This document shows, one piece after another, positions 16,906 through 24,944 of a stretch of 64,000 nt of DNA. The DNA is from DASWOJ01 sp964242415. Its GTDB lineage: Bacteria > Pseudomonadota > Alphaproteobacteria > Acetobacterales > Acetobacteraceae. Under the pieces are notes generated by a model. The model worked only from the letters and a program-made list of their open reading frames with translations, ran no database searches and was not told the DNA's origin. Numbering within the stretch: position 1 is the stretch's first letter; every line of letters starts with the position of its first letter. The stretch spans positions 62,001 through 126,000 of the forward strand of contig CAXTAT010000011.1 of assembly GCA_964242415.1 (NCBI GenBank), given 5' to 3'. Made by a program: the position numbers and the translations under genes.

Positions 16906-17786
16906 GTCTCGAACCCCTTCACGCCGGCCGGCGGCCCGCGCCAGCCCGGCGGCCAATCCGCGAAATTCCGCACAGCCCCGTCCCGCCGCACCACGTCCAG
17001 CCGGGCCGGGTCCAGGTCGGCCCACACCCAGCCATGCCCGTCGCCCTCAACGATCACGCCATCGTCCGGGAAGCCGCGGTCCGCCGGGCCGTACACCCCG
17101 GCGAGGCCTTGGTTTACGTCCAGCGTCGCCAGCCACGGCGCCGCTCCCACCGTCGGGGACACGGCGACGAAGCACTGGTTCTCGATGGCCCTGGCGCGGG
17201 CGGACACGCGAACACGGCTGTAGCCATGCGCGGTGTCGGTGCAGCTCGGTGCCAGCACCAGCCAGGCACCGGCCTCGATTTGCGCGCGCACGACGCCGGG
17301 AAACTCAACGTCGTAGCAGATGGCAATGCCGATGCGGCCCCAGGGCGTCTCGAACACGCCGGCCGGGGCGCCGCCGCGGATGCCCCATTGCTCGGCTTCG
17401 AACCGGGTCATCACCTGCTTGTCTTGAAAAGCAATCGCGCCGTCCGGGCGGATCAGCGGGGCGCGGTTCACCACGCCGTGGCCCGTGCGCTGCGGCAGTG
17501 TACCGGGCGCGAGCCAAACCCGGTGCCTTGACGCTGCAGCGCGCATGATTGCGACGATGTCGGCGGATACGGCGCAGACCGCATCCCGCTCGACCCCTGC
17601 ATCCAGGCTGCAGCCAGGGGCGGAGTAGGCCGCCGCCACCTCCATGCAGGCATATTCGGGCATTAGCAGCAACTCACCGCCGCCTGCCGCACCCCCACCC
17701 ACCAGATGATCCAGCTTGGCGGCATACTCAGCCAGGCTGGCAATGCGGGTGATGGGATAGTGCAGCACGCCCAAACGCAGTGTCAT
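16902..17786 (-). CDS. Carbon-nitrogen hydrolase (nitrilase superfamily)
   Basis: A 294-residue enzyme of the nitrilase superfamily with the full catalytic triad: Glu44 in LLMPEYACME, Lys123 in AFQDKQVMTRFE and Cys157 in GIAICYDVEFPGVVRAQ. The family hydrolyses amide or nitrile C-N bonds. The neighbouring sequence ENQCFVAVSP is also typical. Substrate specificity cannot be read off. It is the middle gene of a minus-strand trio with a GNAT acetyltransferase upstream (10 bases) and the SnoaL-like protein downstream (ATGA overlap), which suggests a shared small-molecule pathway. Confidence 0.9.
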   Translation of the reverse strand: MTLRLGVLHYPITRIASLAEYAAKLDHLVGGGAAGGGELLLMPEYACMEVAAAYSAPGCSLDAGVERDAVCAVSADIVAIMRAAASRHRVWLAPGTLPQRTGHGVVNRAPLIRPDGAIAFQDKQVMTRFEAEQWGIRGGAPAGVFETPWGRIGIAICYDVEFPGVVRAQIEAGAWLVLAPSCTDTAHGYSRVRVSARARAIENQCFVAVSPTVGAAPWLATLDVNQGLAGVYGPADRGFPDDGVIVEGDGHGWVWADLDPARLDVVRRDGAVRNFADWPPGWRGPPAGVKGFET

Positions 17787-17796
17787 GGCAACCTGG

Positions 17797-18378
17797 TCAC
17801 AGCGTCTTGGTCCAAAACTGCATCGGGTGATCGCTTTCGCCTTCGTCCCCCAAGTCCCGCCATCGCATCGTGCAGGTCAAGCCCGGCCGGGGCGCGTAGC
17901 CGCGGTTGCGCCAGAATCCATCCAGCGTCGCCGCACCGGCCGGACGCGCCGGGTGCCCGGCGGGGCGCTGCACCACGCAGAACGCGGCACGGAAGGCGTT
18001 GCAGGACCGGGCCTGGGCCTCACGCCCCTCGAAGAACTGCACGCCGACGCCCAGGCCGCGATATGGGGGCAACAGCACCGATTCGCCAAAATAGAACCAG
18101 TCCGCCGGATCGAGCCCTGCTGCCCGGAATGGCGCTACAACATTCGGCGTCTCGTCCGATAACGGAAGGCAAGTGGCGAAGCCGACCGGCTCCTCCCCAT
18201 CCCAGGCGATCACCAAGGCTGCATGGGTGGACTGGGCATACAGGGCCAAGTAGCCAGCCTCATATGCCTCAGTGCCCTCATACAAGTACGGCCAATCGCG
18301 GAAGACAGCCTGGCGCAGCCGGGCCAGCGCCGGGATGTGCGGGCGCAATGCCTCACCGCCCGCCGTCGTGATCCGCAA
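17797..18378 (-). CDS. GNAT family N-acetyltransferase
   Basis: The 193-residue protein shows the GNAT acetyl-CoA-binding layout. The strand AALVIAWDGEEPVGFATCLP is followed by FYFGESVLLPPYRGLGVGVQ, containing the R-G-x-G-x-G pyrophosphate loop (RGLGVG), and a C-terminal DGFWRNRGYAP motif. It transfers an acetyl group to an amine on an unknown substrate. It starts the trio with the nitrilase and SnoaL-like genes; spacing of 10 bases argues for one transcript. Confidence 0.85.
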   Translation of the reverse strand: MRITTAGGEALRPHIPALARLRQAVFRDWPYLYEGTEAYEAGYLALYAQSTHAALVIAWDGEEPVGFATCLPLSDETPNVVAPFRAAGLDPADWFYFGESVLLPPYRGLGVGVQFFEGREAQARSCNAFRAAFCVVQRPAGHPARPAGAATLDGFWRNRGYAPRPGLTCTMRWRDLGDEGESDHPMQFWTKTL

Positions 18379-18404
18379 CGCCGGGATTCCACGCCCGCTT
18401 GGGG

Positions 18405-18710
18405 CTAAACCTGCTTTAGCTGGTCCAGATCGACCGTGCCGTGCTGGCTGGTGAAGGCCACGCTCTGGTGCCCACTCTGCTGCTGCGACACGCCGCCAAT
18501 TTTATGGTCGGCGGTGTCGTACATCGTCACCTTGCCGTCGCGCTGGATCGCCAGCCGCCGCTTCTCCGGGAAGAAGGCGTAGTGCAGGCTGTTCTGCGAG
18601 CCGCTGGTGGACGGCGATCCCAGGTCTTGGGGCCACCACGGCGGCGTGCTGGCCATCGGCTTCATCGATTCCATGGGCTTCATCGGCGCCATTGGCTTCA
18701 TCGGTTCCAT
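18405..18710 (-). CDS. Small protein with an N-terminal Met-x-Pro repeat
   Basis: The 101-residue product begins with seven near-identical three-residue units (MEPMKPMAPMKPMESMKPM), from tandem nine-base repeats. A conserved-looking domain follows: SLHYAFFPEKRRLAIQRDGK, then VTMYDTADHKIGGVSQQQSG. I do not recognise the family. The second of two close ATGs (18710) is chosen because AAGGAG then lies six bases ahead. It follows the TPR gene by 20 bases on the same strand and is probably co-transcribed with it. No signal peptide or membrane segment is seen. Confidence 0.65.
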   Translation of the reverse strand: MEPMKPMAPMKPMESMKPMASTPPWWPQDLGSPSTSGSQNSLHYAFFPEKRRLAIQRDGKVTMYDTADHKIGGVSQQQSGHQSVAFTSQHGTVDLDQLKQV

Positions 18711-18730
18711 CGTCATCTCCTTCGGGCACG

Positions 18731-20392
18731 CTAACGCCCAACAGCATCGTCTGTTTCGGCAATGCAGGCCAGCGCCGCCCGCACATTGAGCAGCACCGCG
18801 CCCCAGTCGCCGGGCCGCGGTTGGCGAAAGATGCGGAGCGTCGGATACCAGGGGCTGTCGGCCCGCCCGTGTTCCCACCGCCAGCAGCCGCGGTGGCGCG
18901 ACAGCAGCCAGACCGGGAGGCCAAGGCCAGCCGCCAAGTGCGCCACCGCGGTATCAGCGGCAATCACCAGGTCCAACCCCGCCATTTGCTCCGCCGTGTC
19001 GGCGAAGTCCTGCACCCCTGCCATCAAATCCTGCATCGCCAGCCCCGGCGGCATCGCGTCCGCCCCTAGTTGCAGGCCGAAGAACTGCACGCCAGGCAGG
19101 CCGTCCAGCGCCGCTAGGGCCACAGGCGGCAGGGAGCGGTGGCGATCATCGGCAAACGCCGCACCCCCCGCCCAGGCCAGGCCCACCCGCAGCGGACCCG
19201 GCGCCCTCGGCCCGCGTGGGACACAGGGCAGCGGCGGCGGGATGGTGCCAGTCGTCGTGCCGCATACGCCGGGCAAGCTGAGCAGCGGCAGCATCACATC
19301 GAACGACGGCAGCGCCTTGCCAGCGGCAACCACCGCGTCCGCCCCCGGCGTTCCCTGCAGCAGCCGCACCAGCACCGGCTGCACCGCCAGCAGCACCCGG
19401 CCGCCGCATGTTGCCGCGACCTGGGGCACGTAGCGGGCAAACTGCAGGGTGTCGCCCAGTCCCTGCTCGGCATGGAGCAGCAGGGTACGCCCGTGCAGCG
19501 GGCCGCCGTCCCAGCGCAGATTATTTGGCAAGGGGCGGACGCCAGGCAGGCGCAGCCGGGCCTCATACAGCCCCCAGGCCTCCGGCGTCAGGCGCCCGGC
19601 GGCCAGCAGCGTCGCGGCCAAGTGGTGCTGCACGACCGGGTTGCCCGGCGCCGCGGCCAGGGCATCGCGGGCCGCCGCCTCCGCCGCATCGAGGCAGCCC
19701 ATGGCTTCAAGGGCGATGGCGCGGTTGACCAGCGCCTCCGCACAGCCCGGATGGGCGCGCAGGCAGTCGTCAGCGGCGGCCAGCGCCTCCGCATGACGGC
19801 CGAGGTCGATCAGGATGCAGCACAGATTGGTGGCGTGCGGGGCGGAGGGGTGCAGGCGGGCGGCGGATTGCGCGTGCGGCAGGGCTTGCGCAGCCTGGCC
19901 GTGGCCGAGCAGCGCCGCCGCCAGCTCGAACAGCAGCCCGGCGTCATCCGGACGTAGCTCCAGCGCGGCATACAGGGCGCCGATGGCCGGACCCGGCAGC
20001 CGCAGCGCCAGCAGCACGCGGGCCAGCAGGCGGGGCAACCGCGGATCGGCGGGATGGCGGATGGCGGCGGCGGCCAGCGACGGCAGGGCCTCGCTGGGGC
20101 GTCCCGCCGCCAGCAGGGCCGCGCCCAGGCCGGCTGCGGCGCTGGCATCGCTGGGCTGCAGGCGGGCCAGGCGCTCCCAGGCGGCAACGGCCTCCGGATG
20201 GCGGCCCAGCGCACCCAGCGCCGCCGCAAGGTTGTTGAGAGCAGCGGCATGGTCCGGCGCCAGCAGCACCGTGGCCTGGTAGGCCGCCACCGCCGGCCCC
20301 AGCCGTCCCGCCCCGTGCAGCCCGGCGCCACGCCGGAACAGCGTTTGGGCCTTCCATGCCGCCTGTCGTGCCATCCGCATCTCCTTTGCCAT
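18731..20392 (-). CDS. TPR protein with GT9/ADP-heptosyltransferase-like C-terminus
   Basis: The 553-residue protein has an N-terminal solenoid of about seven tetratricopeptide units (residues about 20-255; for example APDHAAALNNLAAALGALGR and HPGCAEALVNRAIALEAMGC). A glycosyltransferase-like domain follows: LLLHAEQGLGDTLQFARYVP, PLRVGLAWAGG and DTAEQMAGLDLVIAADTAVA HLAAGL, which match GT9-type TPR proteins. Such fusions are common in alphaproteobacteria and are thought to glycosylate proteins or lipids. It is the first gene of its minus-strand unit and lies back to back with the glycan operon at 20.6 kb, with a family B repeat in the shared promoter region. Confidence 0.8.
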   Translation of the reverse strand: MAKEMRMARQAAWKAQTLFRRGAGLHGAGRLGPAVAAYQATVLLAPDHAAALNNLAAALGALGRHPEAVAAWERLARLQPSDASAAAGLGAALLAAGRPSEALPSLAAAAIRHPADPRLPRLLARVLLALRLPGPAIGALYAALELRPDDAGLLFELAAALLGHGQAAQALPHAQSAARLHPSAPHATNLCCILIDLGRHAEALAAADDCLRAHPGCAEALVNRAIALEAMGCLDAAEAAARDALAAAPGNPVVQHHLAATLLAAGRLTPEAWGLYEARLRLPGVRPLPNNLRWDGGPLHGRTLLLHAEQGLGDTLQFARYVPQVAATCGGRVLLAVQPVLVRLLQGTPGADAVVAAGKALPSFDVMLPLLSLPGVCGTTTGTIPPPLPCVPRGPRAPGPLRVGLAWAGGAAFADDRHRSLPPVALAALDGLPGVQFFGLQLGADAMPPGLAMQDLMAGVQDFADTAEQMAGLDLVIAADTAVAHLAAGLGLPVWLLSRHRGCWRWEHGRADSPWYPTLRIFRQPRPGDWGAVLLNVRAALACIAETDDAVGR

Positions 20393-20395
20393 TTC

Positions 20396-20534
20396 TCCCT
20401 CTCCCCTCGGGAGAGGGCCGGGGTGAGGGGGTCTTCTACGGAGCAGGGCACGCCCCTACCGCAACGGCGCACCTCGTCCGGCCCAGCGTCTACGCCGTGA
20501 GACCCCCTCACCCCGGCCCTTCCCCGGGGAGGAG
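20396..20534. repeat. Family B palindromic repeat, copy 4
   Basis: The arms CTCCCTCTCCCCTCGGGAGA plus GGGCCGGGGTGAGGG and CCCTCACCCCGGCCCTTCCC plus CGGGGAGG enclose about 75 bases. The element lies only three bases ahead of the TPR gene start and about 105 bases ahead of the CgeB-like gene. It therefore occupies the divergent promoter region and would appear in one or both leaders. Confidence 0.85.
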
Positions 20535-20640
20535 GCATCGGTTTACCGCACGAGGATGAACGAACGGCAAACGCTGCCATTCACCAGTCCTTCACCCCTC
20601 CCCCCGTAATGTGCCGGGATCGCCAGAGGATCCCGCCAAA

Positions 20641-21870
20641 ATGGCCCAGCTCCGCACCACCCCAGCCCCCATCAACCCCGCCCTTACGAACGTCGTCGCC
20701 CTTGTCGGGGAGAATGCCAACGGCATCCTCGAAGTGCAGAGCCGCCGCTTCATGGCCTTGTTGCCCGCCGGGCTGCACGGCCACGTCCTGCGCCTGTCCG
20801 ACCCCGGCTTCGTCACGCAACTACATGCGCTGATGGCCCAGGGCATCCTGTTCGCCTGGGCCTACGCCGGGGTAGGCGCGCGGCTGGAAATCGGCGGGCG
20901 CAACCTGTGGGAGGGAGCGGAGGTGCCGTTCATCTCCGTGCTGGCGGACGCGCCGTTCATCATGCCGGTCAACCACCGGGTCCGCTCCACCCACGTCGTC
21001 AACGGCTACATCTACCGCGAGTGGCTAGAGATGCAGAAGACGCACGTCCGGTCCGCCCAGATGTCCACGCTGTTGCCGATGGGCGTGATCCCCAACCCGG
21101 CCGCCCGCACCGTGCCATGGAGCCGCCGCCCGCACCGCCTGGTGTTCGTCAAGGGTGGCGGCGACCCGGCACAGCAGAGGGCGCACTGGTCCGCCTGGCC
21201 GGCGGCGCTGCGCCGGGTGTTGCACGACAGCGCCGACAGCCTGGCCGCCCAAGCCACCGGCCCGATCCTGCTAACGGTGCAGGCGTGCCTGGCCGCGCAC
21301 GGCCTGGTGCTGGATGGGCGTAGGCAACTGCTGTTCGGCCTGCTGCACGAGTTGGACACCTACATCCGCGCGTTGCGGGCGACGGCGGTCGCGCGGGCGC
21401 TGCTGCCGCTGCCGGCCACCATCATCGGCAATGGCTGGGCGCATGTCAGCGGGCTGGGCGGGCGGGCGCGCTTCCTGCCGGCCATGGATGCGGTGGGGCT
21501 GGACGCGCTGTATGCCGAGACGCAGGTCTTGGTGAACGTGTCGCCCAACCTCGGCAGCGGCGCGCATGAGCGGGTGCTGCGCGGGTTCGCCAGCCGGTGC
21601 CGTGTGGTGTCGGACACCAACGACCATGCCTGCGCCCAACTGGATGCCTTGCCGAGCTACAGCGGCTTCGACTGGCACATGCCGGACCTGGCGGACCGGT
21701 TGGCGGAGGCGGCCTGCGGTGAAGCCCCGTCAGACAGCGGCCTCGACGCGGCGCAGAGCTGGGTCAGCCGACACCATGATCCCGCCGCGTTCCTGGGCGC
21801 GATGACGGACCTGGCGGAGGTGGTGCGAATGCAGGGCGTCATGTCCGGCTACGCCCTGGACGCGGCATGA
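20641..21870 (+). CDS. CgeB-like glycosyltransferase-fold protein
   Basis: A 409-residue protein without a strong family signature over most of its length. The segment TQVLVNVSPNLGSGAHERVL followed by RGFASRCRVVSDTNDHAC matches the donor-side motif of CgeB/spore-maturation-type glycosyltransferases (N-x-x-P, then x-H-E-R-V, then a switch to the remote strand). The middle has LPATIIGNGW as expected for a GT-B second domain. An in-frame GTG at 20611 is possible, but the ATG at 20641 has AGAGGA upstream. Its stop overlaps the first DegT gene (ATGA), so it heads the glycan operon. The specific sugar transfer is unknown. Confidence 0.6.
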   Translation: MAQLRTTPAPINPALTNVVALVGENANGILEVQSRRFMALLPAGLHGHVLRLSDPGFVTQLHALMAQGILFAWAYAGVGARLEIGGRNLWEGAEVPFISVLADAPFIMPVNHRVRSTHVVNGYIYREWLEMQKTHVRSAQMSTLLPMGVIPNPAARTVPWSRRPHRLVFVKGGGDPAQQRAHWSAWPAALRRVLHDSADSLAAQATGPILLTVQACLAAHGLVLDGRRQLLFGLLHELDTYIRALRATAVARALLPLPATIIGNGWAHVSGLGGRARFLPAMDAVGLDALYAETQVLVNVSPNLGSGAHERVLRGFASRCRVVSDTNDHACAQLDALPSYSGFDWHMPDLADRLAEAACGEAPSDSGLDAAQSWVSRHHDPAAFLGAMTDLAEVVRMQGVMSGYALDAA

Positions 21871-23117
21871 TGTCCGCGCCGCACCTTGCGGTCGCATCTG
21901 CGCCGCAGCTTGCGGTTACTTCCGCGCCGCAACCTGTAATTGCCTCGACCCCGCTTGCAACCATTCCCGTCGCACGCCCGCGACTGCCATCCGCTGCACG
22001 CATCCTGCCCTACCTGCGCGAGATCGACGACGCCGGCTGGTATTCCAACCACGGCCCGCTGACCCGGCGCTTCCAGGCCGGCCTGGCCGCGCATTGGGGC
22101 GTACTACCCACCGAGGTCGTATTATTGTCCAACGCCACTTCGGCGCTGACCCTGGCGTTGCTGGCCAGCGGCGCGGCGCCGGGCAGTCGCTGCCTGATGC
22201 CGTCCTGGACCTTTGCCGCCAGTGCTGGGGCCGTGCGGGCGGCCGGTCTCGTGCCGCACTTCGTGGACGTGCGCCCCGACACCTGGGCGCCCGACCCCGC
22301 CGAGGTGCGGGCGCTGGCGGGCCAAATTGGGGCGGGCGCCATCCTGATCGTGTCGCCATTTGGCGCCCCGTTGAACCTGACGGCGTGGGACCAGGTGCAG
22401 GCGGCGACCGGCCTGCCGCTGGTGATCGACGGCGCGGCAGCGTTCGACACCCTGCGCGCCGGCGGGCCGATGCCGGCCGGACGCTGCCCCATCGCCGTCA
22501 GCCTGCACGCCACCAAGGTGTTCGGCATTGGCGAGGGCGGCGCCCTGATTTGCCGGGACGCTGCGTGGCTGGAACGGGTGCGCCGCCTGGCCAACTTCGG
22601 CTTCCTCGGCACGCGCTCGGCGGAGCTGACGGGGGTGAACGCCAAGCTGTCCGAATATGCCGCCGCCGTGGGCCTGGCCGGGCTGGATACCTGGCGGGAT
22701 GCGCGCGGGCGTTGGGCCGCCGCGGCGCGGTGCTATGGCCAGCGACTGCGCGGCTGCGAGGCGGCGCCCGGATTCGACCCTGGCTCCGCTGGGGACTGGG
22801 TCTCGTCCACGCTGAACGTCCTGATGCCGCGGGACCAGGCTGTGGATCTCGACGTTGAGACCCTGGCCCAGCAGGGCATCAGCACCCTGCGCTGGTGGGG
22901 GCCGGGTTGCCATGGCCAGCCAGCCTACCGGGACTGCCCACGGCAGCCGCTGCCCGTCACCGAGGATTTGGCCCAGCGCTGCACCGGCTTGCCGTTCTGG
23001 CAGGACCTGGCCAGCGACGAAATCGGCCGTGTCTGCTCCGCGCTGGCCGGCGTCGCCCGGTTCCACCCGGCACGGCCTAAGGACAAACTACAAAGTCTCT
23101 ATCGTCCCACAAATTAG
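21867..23117 (+). CDS. DegT/DnrJ/EryC1/StrS aminotransferase, first copy
   Basis: The 416-residue protein is a PLP aminotransferase of the sugar type. It has YSNHGPLTRRFQAGLAAHWG, the phosphate-loop region SNATSALTLALLASG, Asp188 in LVIDGAAAFD that holds the pyridine nitrogen, and Lys217 in LHATKVFGIGEGGAL, which binds PLP. Such enzymes usually aminate a keto-sugar nucleotide. The N-terminal 40 residues are an extra Ala/Pro/Val-rich extension made of four eight-residue repeats. The gene overlaps the upstream CgeB-like gene and is 19 bases ahead of the methyltransferase gene. Confidence 0.88.
   Translation: MMSAPHLAVASAPQLAVTSAPQPVIASTPLATIPVARPRLPSAARILPYLREIDDAGWYSNHGPLTRRFQAGLAAHWGVLPTEVVLLSNATSALTLALLASGAAPGSRCLMPSWTFAASAGAVRAAGLVPHFVDVRPDTWAPDPAEVRALAGQIGAGAILIVSPFGAPLNLTAWDQVQAATGLPLVIDGAAAFDTLRAGGPMPAGRCPIAVSLHATKVFGIGEGGALICRDAAWLERVRRLANFGFLGTRSAELTGVNAKLSEYAAAVGLAGLDTWRDARGRWAAAARCYGQRLRGCEAAPGFDPGSAGDWVSSTLNVLMPRDQAVDLDVETLAQQGISTLRWWGPGCHGQPAYRDCPRQPLPVTEDLAQRCTGLPFWQDLASDEIGRVCSALAGVARFHPARPKDKLQSLYRPTN
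21873..21968 (+). repeat. Four 24-base tandem repeats in the DegT N-terminus
   Basis: Four imperfect 24-base units encode SAPHLAVA, SAPQLAVT, SAPQPVIA and STPLATIP at the start of the first DegT protein. The first two units are nearly identical at the DNA level (TCCGCGCCGCACCTTGCGGT against TCTGCGCCGCAGCTTGCGGT). They add a flexible extension ahead of the aminotransferase fold and could vary in number between strains. Confidence 0.75.
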
Positions 23118-23136
23118 TTTGAGAAGGTCATAAATT

Positions 23137-23862
23137 ATGCTATTCCTAACGAAATGGATCAATTATGACACTCATGCCAAAAGTCGGCTGCGGACAGACT
23201 TCTGGGGACAGGTCCGGCGCACCGTCCATGGTCGCCCTGTGCCGGAGATGCAAATCGACCTGATTGTGGCTGCGGTGATTGCATCGCTAGGGCTTGGACC
23301 TGACGACGTGTTGCTGGACCTGGCCTGCGGCAATGGCGCGTTGTCAGACCGGCTGTTCGAACGCTGTGCCGGAGGGGTCGGCGTCGATGTGTCAGAGTAT
23401 CTGATCGGCGTCGCGCAGGAGTACTTCGCCGCGCCGTCACGCCAGTATGTCATAGCCGACGCGGCGGACTGGGTGGATACGGCGGCGGACCCTACCCGCT
23501 TCACCAAGGCGGTGTGCTATGGCAGCTTTTCCTACCTGTCAGACGACACGGCGGCGCGGATGCTGCGCGGGTTGCAGCGCAGGTTCCCCCGGATCGGCTG
23601 CGTGCTGCTCGGCAATCTGCCGGACCCCGCACGGGCGGGCAGGTTTTACGGCGCAGGCAGCAACGCAGGCCGGCGCACCGGGCGGACGCCGAACCTGACC
23701 ACGCTGAACCTGCGGACGCCAGAATCTGACCTAGGCGTCTGGCGTGACGAGGCGGAGATCACCGCCCTGGCCGGGCCAGGCTGGCAGGTTGCGACGCGGC
23801 CCATGCCGCCGGCCTTCTTCGCCGCCCATTATCGTTACGATGCCATCCTGGTGCGGCGATGA
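23137..23862 (+). CDS. Class I SAM-dependent methyltransferase
   Basis: The 241-residue product has the SAM-binding motif I DVLLDLACGNGALSDRLFER (about 50-69), followed by GGVGVDVSEYLIGVAQEYF (acidic ribose-binding residue) and VIADAADWVD (adenine contact). The N-terminus is MLFLTKWINYDTHAKSRLRT. The methyl acceptor is unknown; in this setting an amino sugar or glycan is likely. It lies 19 bases after the first DegT and overlaps the second by four bases. Its first 100 bases are less GC-rich than the rest of the operon, a mild hint of separate origin. Confidence 0.82.
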   Translation: MLFLTKWINYDTHAKSRLRTDFWGQVRRTVHGRPVPEMQIDLIVAAVIASLGLGPDDVLLDLACGNGALSDRLFERCAGGVGVDVSEYLIGVAQEYFAAPSRQYVIADAADWVDTAADPTRFTKAVCYGSFSYLSDDTAARMLRGLQRRFPRIGCVLLGNLPDPARAGRFYGAGSNAGRRTGRTPNLTTLNLRTPESDLGVWRDEAEITALAGPGWQVATRPMPPAFFAAHYRYDAILVRR

Positions 23863-24944
23863 GCGGCCGGAGCGTCCCCGCGCCGCTCTCCACCTCCAAC
23901 CTGGTTCATCCCGGCCGCGACAGGGTTATGCGTCATGCCCGCGATGCTTATGCCGGGCTGCCCGTGGTGGCAACCTTGGAGGCGCGGCTGGCGGCGTTCC
24001 ACCATGCGACGCATTGCGTGGCGCTGTGCAACGGCTTCTGGGGACTGGTCCTGTCGATGCGCGCGCTGGCCTTGCCGGGCCGGACCGATGTGCTGATGCC
24101 CTCGCTGACGTACCGCCGCATGGCGGACGTGGCGGCCTGGGCCGGGCTGCGGCCCCGCTTCTGCGAGGTGGGCGCCGCCACCCTGGCGTGTAGCGCGGCG
24201 ACGATGCGCGCCGGGCTGCACCCGGATGTCGGGCTGCTGCTGGCCGTGCATCCCATCGTGAACACCTGCGGCGTCGCCGGGATCGCGGCGCTGGCGCAAG
24301 AGGAGGGATTGCCGTTGCTGTTCGACAGCGTGGAGTCCGCCTATGAGGGAATCGACGAGGGTAAGATTGGCAGCTTCGGCGATGCCGAGTGCTTTTCCCT
24401 GCATGCCAGCAAGCTGCTGAATGGCTACGAGGGCGGTTACGTCACCACCGGCAACGCCGCGTTGGCCGCCCGCCTGGCCGCCCTGCGCGACGGCTCGGCA
24501 GCCGACGGCATGGACCTGCGGCTGAACCGCTTCCATGCCGCGATGGCGCTCGCCAGCCTTGACGACCTAGACGACCAGGTGCGCCGCAACCGCGAGCGCT
24601 ATTTCGCCTACCGCCGCCTGCTGGCCCCGCTGCCCGGCCTGCACCTGGTGCCCTTCGACGAGCGGTACCCGTGCAGCTTCAAGAATATCCTGGTCGAGCT
24701 GACCCCCGCTTGGCCGCTGACCGCCGCCGAGACCCTGGTCCGGCTGAACGCGTCTGGCGTGCTGGCCCGCGCCTATTACGACCCACCGCTGCATCTGCGC
24801 CCAATGGCCTACCCGCATATTCCGGCCTTCCTGCCGGGGACTACGGCAATGGCGGGGCGGTACATATTGCTACCGTGCGGCCACCATGTCGGGTTGGACG
24901 ACATCGCCGCAGTGGTGTGGCTGCTGCGGGAGTTGGCCGTGTGA
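23859..24944 (+). CDS. DegT/DnrJ/EryC1/StrS aminotransferase, second copy
   Basis: A 361-residue PLP aminotransferase-type protein. PLP Lys185 lies in ECFSLHASKLLNGYEGGYV. Asp156 in LLFDSVESAYEG and the N-terminal substrate loop are also present. Compared with the first copy it lacks the repeat extension and reads more like enzymes acting on keto-sugar nucleotides or aldehydes. The start overlaps the methyltransferase stop, and the GTG of the third DegT-like gene overlaps its own stop, so all are co-translated. Confidence 0.87.
   Translation: MSGRSVPAPLSTSNLVHPGRDRVMRHARDAYAGLPVVATLEARLAAFHHATHCVALCNGFWGLVLSMRALALPGRTDVLMPSLTYRRMADVAAWAGLRPRFCEVGAATLACSAATMRAGLHPDVGLLLAVHPIVNTCGVAGIAALAQEEGLPLLFDSVESAYEGIDEGKIGSFGDAECFSLHASKLLNGYEGGYVTTGNAALAARLAALRDGSAADGMDLRLNRFHAAMALASLDDLDDQVRRNRERYFAYRRLLAPLPGLHLVPFDERYPCSFKNILVELTPAWPLTAAETLVRLNASGVLARAYYDPPLHLRPMAYPHIPAFLPGTTAMAGRYILLPCGHHVGLDDIAAVVWLLRELAV

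Noticed and set aside
6501..20534. Family B arms considered as a CRISPR array
   Set aside because: Copies are kilobases apart and palindromic with no regular spacers.
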